In this document: positions 1 to 5,884 of the stretch, piece after piece | How the letters are laid out: the number at the start of each line of letters is the position of its first letter | How positions within the stretch are numbered: position 1 is the first letter of the stretch | DNA from: Gammaproteobacteria bacterium | Lineage (GTDB): Bacteria; Pseudomonadota; Gammaproteobacteria; PS1; Pseudothioglobaceae | Assembly (NCBI GenBank): GCA_015658965.1 | Contig: DQNX01000135.1 | Span: 1-8,095, forward strand | Length of the DNA: 8,095 bases | Reading direction: 5' to 3' | Made by a program: the position numbers and the translations under genes | The notes under the pieces: generated by a model | The model's input: only the letters and a program-made list of their open reading frames with translations | Told to the model about the DNA's origin: nothing | The model's database searches: none

Positions 1-128
1 TCTTACTAGAAGTGTTTTTGTTCAAACACAAAATTAGAGATGAAGAAAAATTTGACAGTTTTGAACAATTAAAACAACAGATCAAGCTTGACACTAAGCA
101 AGCTAAATCCTATTTTAATACCCTTTAA
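1..128 (+). CDS. ribF: RibF C-terminal end (bifunctional riboflavin kinase/FAD synthetase), partial
   Basis: The frame open from base 3 to a TAA at 126-128 encodes about 41 residues with the signature KIRDEEKFDSFEQLKQQI, which matches the C-terminal helix region of RibF (E. coli has KIRNEQRFASLDELKAQI). RibF phosphorylates riboflavin to FMN and adenylates FMN to FAD in the cytosol. Only the tail of the flavokinase domain is in the window. One oddity is the run LLEVFLFKHKIRDE. LLEVFLF resembles the LEVHLL strand that normally lies about 17 residues before the KIRDE segment, so a short internal deletion is possible. A direct alignment with one extra residue also works. The usual downstream neighbour, ileS, is absent and a truncated msrB follows at once. 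Whether the full gene exists to the left cannot be seen. Confidence 0.75.
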   Translation, partial: LLEVFLFKHKIRDEEKFDSFEQLKQQIKLDTKQAKSYFNTL

Positions 129-443
129 AACCTAAGACGACAGCTTCCAGCTGAACCTCTATTCAGCTCTAACGACAAATTCAAGTCTGGTACTGGCTGG
201 CCTAGTTTCACTCGCCCTCTGATCAATGAGCATGTCACTGAAAAAGCAGATTGGTCGATATTCGGCAAACGCACAGAAGTACGCTCCAAAAATAGCGATT
301 CTCACTTAGGCCATTTATTTACTGGCGGCCCACAGCCCACCGGCTTACGTTACTGCATTAACTCTGCCGCATTACGCTTTGTACCTGAGAGTGATTTACA
401 GAAAGAAGGTTATAGCCAATTTGCCAGCTTGTTTAGCCAGTAA
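129..443 (+). pseudogene. msrB: 5'-truncated msrB remnant (peptide methionine-R-sulfoxide reductase)
   Basis: In the same frame as the ribF tail, immediately after its stop codon, 104 codons run to a TAA at 441-443. From about base 153 they match MsrB: EPLFSSNDKF, SGTGWPSF, RTEVRS, DSHLGHLFTGGPQPTGLRYC and NSAALRF. The catalytic Cys of RYCINSA is codon 354-356. MsrB reduces methionine-R-sulfoxide in proteins. The family usually has about 130-145 residues for this domain, so roughly the first 40-50 are missing. There is no ATG or GTG in frame between 129 and 443, and the only TTG is a few codons from the end, so the fragment has no usable start. The zinc-binding CxxC pairs are absent (SKNSD instead of CGNCD), as in non-zinc MsrB enzymes, and the frequent resolving-Cys position is Thr in SGTGWPSF. 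The identity is clear. The state (genomic pseudogene or assembly junction) is inferred. Confidence 0.8.
149..168. repeat. 7-bp perfect inverted repeat at the ribF/msrB junction
   Basis: AGCTGAA at 149-155 and TTCAGCT at 162-168 form a perfect 7-bp stem with a 6-nt loop. It lies exactly where recognisable MsrB similarity begins. No T-run follows, so it does not look like an intrinsic terminator. It could be a chance palindrome, or a hairpin that took part in the rearrangement. Confidence 0.5.
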
Positions 444-477
444 CAGCACAAGCGTAATCATCAAAAGTCGCGCCCAC

Positions 478-519
478 AAAAACACCCCAAACCTACAGAG
501 TATATTTGGGGCTTTTTAA
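478..519. terminator. Bidirectional intrinsic terminator between msrB remnant and csp
   Basis: CCCCAAA at 485-491 pairs with TTTGGGG at 505-511 around a 13-nt loop. On the plus strand the stem is followed by CTTTTTAAA (512-520). On the minus strand it is followed by TGTTTTTGTG (484 down to 475). It can therefore stop transcription coming from msrB and from the cold-shock gene, whose stop codon lies at 529-531. Confidence 0.75.
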
Positions 520-528
520 AGCTTTAAA

Positions 529-732
529 TTAAAGCGCTGTAACGTTTACAGCTTGAGGACCTTTCTGTCCATCTTCAACTTCAAACTCAACTGCTTGCCC
601 TTCAGCAAGAGTCTTAAATCCGTCACCGCTGATTGCACGGAAATGAACAAATACATCATTGCCATCTTCACGTTCAATAAAACCATAACCTTTAGTTTCG
701 TTAAACCATTTTACTGTGCCTTGTGTTGCCAT
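529..732 (-). CDS. CspA-family cold-shock protein
   Basis: This 67-residue protein is a single cold-shock domain, the usual length for the family. Such proteins bind single-stranded RNA and DNA in the cytoplasm and act as RNA chaperones during cold shock or growth transitions. The N-terminus MATQGTVKWFNETKGYGFIE contains RNP1 (KGYGFI, residues 14-19), and RNP2 is DVFVHF (26-31). The conserved aromatic residues W9, F10, F18, F28, H30 and F31 are all present. The ATG at 730-732 is supported by an AGGAGA ribosome binding site at 740-745, seven bases upstream. The gene is divergent from the cyanophycin operon and ends at the terminator at 478-519. Which paralogue it is (cspA, C, D, E and so on) cannot be told, so no symbol is given. 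There is no evidence that it regulates the neighbouring operon. Confidence 0.95.
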   Translation of the reverse strand: MATQGTVKWFNETKGYGFIEREDGNDVFVHFRAISGDGFKTLAEGQAVEFEVEDGQKGPQAVNVTAL

Positions 733-912
733 TAAGAATTCTCCTAAATATATAAAAATAATCGATACTGATTAAATAGCACCGAAGTCATGCTGAAAGA
801 TATTGGAAATACTTACGAACAAACAAGATGTAAAAACGAAATTGCAAAGACATAAATAACTACATTGATCTATCAAACGCGCGGATTCTAACGCATCCAG
901 TGCCAATGTAAA
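733..912 (-). promoter_or_regulatory. Promoter and long 5' leader of the cold-shock gene
   Basis: On the minus strand, TTTACA (907-912) and TAGAAT (885-890) lie 16 bp apart and fit a sigma-70 promoter well. The start would be near 878, giving a leader of about 145 nt before the ATG. That is close to the roughly 160-nt thermoregulated leader of E. coli cspA. The leader is AT-rich near the start codon. I could not identify a clear cold-box motif, so thermosensing is inferred from leader length and gene family only. The rest of the 733-1022 gap holds no convincing gene. Confidence 0.45.
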
Positions 913-973
913 GGACATTTCTTCAATAAAACAACCCACACCTAGGGCAATTCCTCTGTACAATTCTGCCCGC

Positions 974-982
974 TAATATAAC
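974..982 (+). promoter_or_regulatory. Possible -10 element for the iadA-cph operon
   Basis: TAATATAAC holds two overlapping -10-like hexamers (TAATAT and TATAAC), 40-49 bases before the dipeptidase start. No good -35 hexamer lies 16-18 bp upstream, so the promoter would be weak or activator-dependent. It is the best candidate in the divergent intergenic region, but it remains tentative. Confidence 0.25.
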
Positions 983-1022
983 ATTTCACTTTCCTTTTTC
1001 GTCACTACACTTTTTCGCCGCT

Positions 1023-2183
1023 ATGCTACATCGACTCAACAATCTACATCTATTTGCCCCAGAATCACTAGGGCTAGTTAATATTCTCGTGGCCGCAGGA
1101 AAAATAGTTGCTATCTCCAAGGATAAAATCCAAATCGATAAAAAACTATTAGCTAGCGATGAAGACTTTGAGGGAAAGCGTTGTATTCCTGGGCTTATTG
1201 ATGGTCACGCCCATATTACCGGTGGCGGTGGCGAAGCTGGCTTCAAAACCAAAGTTCCGCCATTACCATTAAGTAAATTCACACAAGCTGGAGTGACTTC
1301 CGTTATCGGCCTACTAGGCACCGATGACACTACTCGTAACATATCTTCGTTAGTGGCCCAAGTGTATGCCTTGCGTGAAGAAGGCTTAAGCGCATGGTGT
1401 TATACCGGTGGCTATCACGTACCACCACAAACCTTAACGGGCTCTGTGCGCAAAGATATTGTTCACATCGAACCGATTATTGGTGTTGGCGAACTGGCAC
1501 TTTCTGATCACCGCTCGTCACAACCTACCTTTGATGAAATAGCACGCATCGTTGGCGATGCCCATGTGGCAGGCATAATGACGGGCAAAGCCGGTATTGT
1601 TCACTTTCACTTAGGCGATGGCGAAAGAGGTCTAGACCTTATCGAAAAATTATTGCGTGAAACAGAACTACCACCTAGGGCTATCAACCCAACGCATTGC
1701 AATCGAAAAACCGCATTGTTTGAACAGGCTTGTGAATTAACCAAAAAAGGTATCACCATTGATGTCACTGCTTTCCCCCCATCGGGTTGCGATGATGAAT
1801 ATTCTGCGGTCGAGTCATTTAAAATGTATCACGAGAAAAATTTAGACAAACAAAAATTCACTATTTCTTCGGATGGCGGTGGCTGCCTACCCTACTTTGA
1901 TAAGCAGGGGGAATTACTACATCTTGATTATGCCAGCAGCGATTTTTTAAGTAATGCACTCAAAGAACTATTAGACGAAGGCATAGCAGAAAGTGATGTA
2001 TTGCCCGCCTTTACCAGCAATGTAGCAAGCTTATTAAAATTGCAGCATAAAGGCAGCATTAAAATCGGCAATGATGCTGACTTAGTCATATTGGATGAAG
2101 GCAATAATATTGAGTCGGTGATGGCATTGGGAAAGTGGCATCAAAAGAATCATAAAACCATTGCATTTGGCAGCTTTGAATAA
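1023..2183 (+). CDS. iadA: IadA-type isoaspartyl dipeptidase (beta-Asp-Arg hydrolase of cyanophycin breakdown)
   Basis: This 386-residue cytosolic metallo-amidohydrolase is near the usual IadA length of about 390. It resembles E. coli IadA throughout: HLFAPESLG (9-17), GGGGEAG (67-73), GVTSVIGLLGTD (90-101), TGGYHVP (128-134), SDHRSSQP (161-168) and the C-terminal GNDADLVI. The binuclear metal site can be read as H62 and H64 (HAH), H196, H225 (PTHCNR), and the catalytic aspartate D284 (SSDGGG). E156, in GVGELALSDH, sits where E. coli has the carboxylated bridging lysine (GVKCAISDH), so the bridging ligand is probably glutamate. IadA cleaves beta-aspartyl dipeptides. Beside cyanophycinase the expected substrate is beta-Asp-Arg, releasing Asp and Arg. 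No Shine-Dalgarno sequence precedes the ATG, but alignment with E. coli IadA supports this start and no alternative start codon lies just upstream. It is the first gene of the operon, 50 bp before cphB. Confidence 0.92.
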   Translation: MLHRLNNLHLFAPESLGLVNILVAAGKIVAISKDKIQIDKKLLASDEDFEGKRCIPGLIDGHAHITGGGGEAGFKTKVPPLPLSKFTQAGVTSVIGLLGTDDTTRNISSLVAQVYALREEGLSAWCYTGGYHVPPQTLTGSVRKDIVHIEPIIGVGELALSDHRSSQPTFDEIARIVGDAHVAGIMTGKAGIVHFHLGDGERGLDLIEKLLRETELPPRAINPTHCNRKTALFEQACELTKKGITIDVTAFPPSGCDDEYSAVESFKMYHEKNLDKQKFTISSDGGGCLPYFDKQGELLHLDYASSDFLSNALKELLDEGIAESDVLPAFTSNVASLLKLQHKGSIKIGNDADLVILDEGNNIESVMALGKWHQKNHKTIAFGSFE

Positions 2184-2233
2184 ACACGCTAACGAACAAC
2201 GTAAAATGAATAAAGAAAACTGTAGAGGTAAAT

Positions 2234-3070
2234 ATGTGTCCTGCTCCAATTATTGATAACGTCGATCGCGGCTGGGTTATACCCATCGGCGGGGCAGAAG
2301 ACAAAGTCGATGACATGACGATTTTGCGCCGCTTTTGTCAATTATGTGGTGGAAAAAAAGCCAACATTTTGGTCGTGCCTACCGCATCACAGCTTGATGA
2401 TACTGGTCCACGCTATGTTGAGTTATTTGAGGGAATGGGCGCCACATCAAAATACACACCCATCAATGAACGCGAAGATTGTTTTAACGAAGACATCATT
2501 GCCTCATTAAAAGAAGCCTCAGGTATTTTTATCACCGGTGGTAATCAGTTGCGTTTATCTACCATTCTTGGTGGCACGCCGGTAGCAAAATTGATTCGCA
2601 GTTTAAATGCACAAGGCACTCATGTCGCCGGCACATCAGCAGGCGCTGCTATTGTATCCGAGCATATGATTGCGGGCGGCGAATCCGGCCCAACACCAAC
2701 GGAAGATGGTGTAGTGATGGCGCCGGGTTTAGGCTTAACCAACAAAGTCATCATTGATCAACACTTCCAGCAAAGAGATCGCATCGGACGGTTACTCGCC
2801 GCATTGTCATACAACCCGTTTGTTTCAGGTTTAGGTATTGACGAAGACACAGCGGCATTTATTTCACCGCAAGGGGTTTTAGAAGTGGTCGGCTCAGGTG
2901 CTATTACCGTGGTTGATCCTTCAGAGTTAACCTACTCCTCCATGGCTAAAGCCCGACACCACGATGCAATAACCTTAATTGGTATGAAGTTACACATTCT
3001 AGGCCCGGGATCTAAGTATGATATAAATACAAGAACGGCAATTGCCTTAATCAACAGTGGAACCAGTTGA
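2234..3070 (+). CDS. cphB: Cyanophycinase (peptidase family S51)
   Basis: This 278-residue protein is close to the roughly 271 residues of Synechocystis CphB. Cyanophycinase is a serine exopeptidase that degrades multi-L-arginyl-poly-L-aspartate to beta-Asp-Arg dipeptides. The nucleophile is S135 in GTSAGA (133-138), the histidine is H177 in DQHFQQRDRIGRL, and the acid is probably E204 in GIDEDTA. These are each shifted by 3 from Ser132, His174 and Glu201 of Synechocystis CphB. Other family blocks are IPIGGAEDK (17-24 region) and ITGGNQLRL (100-108). No signal peptide is visible, so this is an intracellular enzyme rather than the secreted CphE type. The ATG follows an AGAGG ribosome binding site (2224-2228) at 5-nt spacing. 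cphA begins 3 nt after the stop codon, so the two are almost certainly co-transcribed and probably translationally coupled. Confidence 0.96.
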   Translation: MCPAPIIDNVDRGWVIPIGGAEDKVDDMTILRRFCQLCGGKKANILVVPTASQLDDTGPRYVELFEGMGATSKYTPINEREDCFNEDIIASLKEASGIFITGGNQLRLSTILGGTPVAKLIRSLNAQGTHVAGTSAGAAIVSEHMIAGGESGPTPTEDGVVMAPGLGLTNKVIIDQHFQQRDRIGRLLAALSYNPFVSGLGIDEDTAAFISPQGVLEVVGSGAITVVDPSELTYSSMAKARHHDAITLIGMKLHILGPGSKYDINTRTAIALINSGTS

Positions 3071-3073
3071 AAG

Positions 3074-5884
3074 ATGAAAATATTAAGCACTAATGTGTAT
3101 GTTGGGCCGAATCAATACGCGCATTTTCCTGTCATCAGACAGCAAATAGATTTAGGTTTATTAGAAGAATGGCCGTCGGCAAAAATTGGTGACGATTTTA
3201 TCAATGGTTTAGTTGAGGCCTTACCAGGTATACAGGGGCACGGTTGCTCTTATGGTGTGGAAGGCGGCTTTATTCGCCGCTTAAAAGAAGATGGCGGCAC
3301 TTGGATGGGACATGTGCTTGAGCATGCGATTTTAGAGCTACAAAATATCGCCGGATCGGATGTCAGCTTTGGCAGAACACGCAGCATTGAAGGACAGGCC
3401 GGCTGCTACAACATGGTGTTTCAATATAAACAGAGAGATGTCGGTTTAGAATCTGCACGCATTGCTCGAGGCCTATTATTTGACTTAATGCCCGCTGATT
3501 TACAGTCACAATTAAAAGACTTTATTGAAGACGATTTTGATTTCGAACAAGAAAGAACCGACTTTATTCGTTTTGCCCAACGCAAAGAATTAGGGCCATC
3601 AACCGCTGCCATTGTTAAAGCTGCCGAAGAAAGAGGCATCCCCTGGTTACGCCTTAATGAATATTCCTTAGTGCAATTTGGTCATGGTAAATACCAGCAA
3701 AGAATACAGGCTACCATTACTTCAAAAACCACTCACATCGCTGTAGATATTTCTTGTGACAAAGAAGACACACATAACTTATTACACGACCTCGGATTGC
3801 CTCTACCATCACAAAAACTAGTCTACTCTGAAAAACAAGCAGTAAAAATAGCCAAGCGTATGGGCTACCCAGTTGTGATCAAACCGTTAGACGCTAATCA
3901 TGGTCGCGGCATCACCATAAATATTAATGCCGATAACGAAGTAGAAAAAGCTTTTCGTTATGCCAGCGATAAAGGCAAATCCAAAGGCATATTGGTTGAG
4001 TCTTTAATCAAAGGTTATGATCACCGTATGCTGGTCGTTAACGGCGAACTAGTCGCCGTGGCTAAACGCGTTCCCGGGCATGTCATCGGTGACAACAAAC
4101 ATAGCATTGCACAACTGGTAGGCATTGTTAATGAAGACCCAAGACGCGGCGTCGGCCATGAAAAAGTTTTAACGCAATTGGAATTAGACCGCCAGGCGAA
4201 TTTACTCATTGAGCAAGCGGGCTACACAGCCGACACCGTATTAGCTAAAGGTGAAATATTTTATTTACGCTCAACGGCCAATTTATCCACCGGTGGTACC
4301 GCCATAGATGTCACTGATGATGTCCACCCCGATAATCGCGCTATGGCCGTTCGCGCTGTCATGGCCGTTGGTCTAGATGTCGGCGGCGTTGATTTTCTTA
4401 GTGAAGACATTACTCAATCGTACAAAGACATTGGTGGAGCTATCGTTGAAGTTAATGCCGCGCCGGGCTTTAGAATGCATGTCGCCCCTTCAGAAGGACA
4501 ACCTCGTGATGTCGCGGGAAAAGTCATGGACATGCTGTTCCCAGTCGGAACACCAAGTAGCATTCCTATTGCTGCGATTACCGGCACCAATGGAAAGACA
4601 ACAACCGCAAGAATGCTCGCGCATATTTTAAAAACAGCAGGACATATTGTTGGCAACACGTCAACAGAGGGTGTCTATATTGATGGCCACCTTACAGTTA
4701 AAGGCGATATGACAGGGCCCAAAGCTGCACATATCGTACTTAGAGACCCAACGGTTGATATTGCCGTTTTGGAAACAGCACGTGGTGGCATCGTGCGCTC
4801 AGGTTTAGGCTATCAATCCACCAATGTATCGGCATGTCTCAACATCAGTTCTGACCATCTCGGTCTTAAAGGCATTAATACCTTAGAGCAATTGGCGGAA
4901 GCCAAACGCGTTGTTGTTGAAGTCGCTGAAGATGTTGCCGTTTTGAATGCCGATGATCATCTCTGCCTACAAATGGCCGATTACACCAAAGCAAAAAAAC
5001 TTTGTTACGTCACCATGAATCCACGCCACGCCTTAGTCAAAGAGCACATCAATCGTGGTGGCATGGCGTTGGTACTGGAGCAAGGCATCAATGGTGACAT
5101 GATCACTATTTACGACAACAACAGCCACATACCACTTTTATGGACGCATCTCATTCCAGCAACCATTGAAGGCAAAGCTGTACACAATGTACAAAATGCG
5201 ATGTTTGCTGCAGCACTTAGTTACGCTTTGGATAAAGAGTTAGACCAAATTCGACATGGGCTGCGCACTTTTGACTCGACCTTCTTCCAAGCACCGGGCC
5301 GTATGAATCAATATGACGGACATCCATTCAAAGTTATTTTAGATTACGGACATAACCCAGCCGCCATCCATATGGTCTGTCAGACCATCGACCGTTTTGA
5401 AGTCTCCGGGAAAAAGATATGCGTGCTTGCCGCACCGGGCGACAGACGCGATGAAGACTTAAAAGATGTAGCCAAAGAAGCCGTCGGGCATTTTGATTTC
5501 TATATTTTAAAAGCCGACGATAATCGTCGTGGACGAGATGATCGTGAAGTGCCACTTATTTTACAAAAACAACTCATTGAATCAGGCGTCGCGGAAGATA
5601 AAACATTAATTGTCGCTGATGAATACGAAGCAATAGATAGCGCCTTAAGAACAGCCGAAGAAGGCGACTTACTGCTTATTTTTGGTGACAATATTACTCG
5701 CTGCTGGAAACAAATTACTCACTTCAACAAAGAAAATCAAAAACCGAGTCAAACGGGCAGCCCAACTGAAACAGCAAATTCAAATGTTATTTTAAATGAA
5801 GATGAAAAAGCATTTCTTGAGTCTATGTCGCTCATTAAGGATGAAAAAGGTGTTCGCCTAGCTCGCGCTGAAGAAAGTGACTGA
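3074..5884 (+). CDS. cphA: Cyanophycin synthetase (CphA1 type)
   Basis: CphA makes cyanophycin from Asp, Arg and ATP: the ATP-grasp domain extends the Asp backbone and the Mur-ligase domain adds Arg to each side chain. The N domain (about 1-160) carries GHVLEHAILELQ with an HxxEH motif (H80, E83, H84). The ATP-grasp region (about 161-485) has VVIKPLDANHGRG (K270 and the following loop) and EVNAAPGFRMH (E459, N461). The Mur region (about 487-884) has the P-loop GTNGKTTT (504-511), ARGGIVRSG (569-577), DYGHNPA (757-763) and PGDRRDED (788-795). All three domains look intact. At 936 residues it is longer than the roughly 873 of Synechocystis, because about 52 residues follow FGDNITRCWKQ (870-880). 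This polar linker ends in KDEKGVRLARAEESD, a tail that I recall in other proteobacterial CphAs. The ATG lies 3 nt after cphB with only a weak ribosome binding site, which suggests coupling. Confidence 0.97.
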   Translation: MKILSTNVYVGPNQYAHFPVIRQQIDLGLLEEWPSAKIGDDFINGLVEALPGIQGHGCSYGVEGGFIRRLKEDGGTWMGHVLEHAILELQNIAGSDVSFGRTRSIEGQAGCYNMVFQYKQRDVGLESARIARGLLFDLMPADLQSQLKDFIEDDFDFEQERTDFIRFAQRKELGPSTAAIVKAAEERGIPWLRLNEYSLVQFGHGKYQQRIQATITSKTTHIAVDISCDKEDTHNLLHDLGLPLPSQKLVYSEKQAVKIAKRMGYPVVIKPLDANHGRGITININADNEVEKAFRYASDKGKSKGILVESLIKGYDHRMLVVNGELVAVAKRVPGHVIGDNKHSIAQLVGIVNEDPRRGVGHEKVLTQLELDRQANLLIEQAGYTADTVLAKGEIFYLRSTANLSTGGTAIDVTDDVHPDNRAMAVRAVMAVGLDVGGVDFLSEDITQSYKDIGGAIVEVNAAPGFRMHVAPSEGQPRDVAGKVMDMLFPVGTPSSIPIAAITGTNGKTTTARMLAHILKTAGHIVGNTSTEGVYIDGHLTVKGDMTGPKAAHIVLRDPTVDIAVLETARGGIVRSGLGYQSTNVSACLNISSDHLGLKGINTLEQLAEAKRVVVEVAEDVAVLNADDHLCLQMADYTKAKKLCYVTMNPRHALVKEHINRGGMALVLEQGINGDMITIYDNNSHIPLLWTHLIPATIEGKAVHNVQNAMFAAALSYALDKELDQIRHGLRTFDSTFFQAPGRMNQYDGHPFKVILDYGHNPAAIHMVCQTIDRFEVSGKKICVLAAPGDRRDEDLKDVAKEAVGHFDFYILKADDNRRGRDDREVPLILQKQLIESGVAEDKTLIVADEYEAIDSALRTAEEGDLLLIFGDNITRCWKQITHFNKENQKPSQTGSPTETANSNVILNEDEKAFLESMSLIKDEKGVRLARAEESD

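Noticed and set aside
553..735. 60-codon plus-strand frame over csp
   Set aside because: It is antisense to a clear cold-shock gene with its own ribosome binding site and terminator.
772..963. 63-codon open frame on the minus strand upstream of csp
   Set aside because: It covers the csp promoter and leader, shows no recognisable domain and has no clear ribosome binding site, so it is probably chance.
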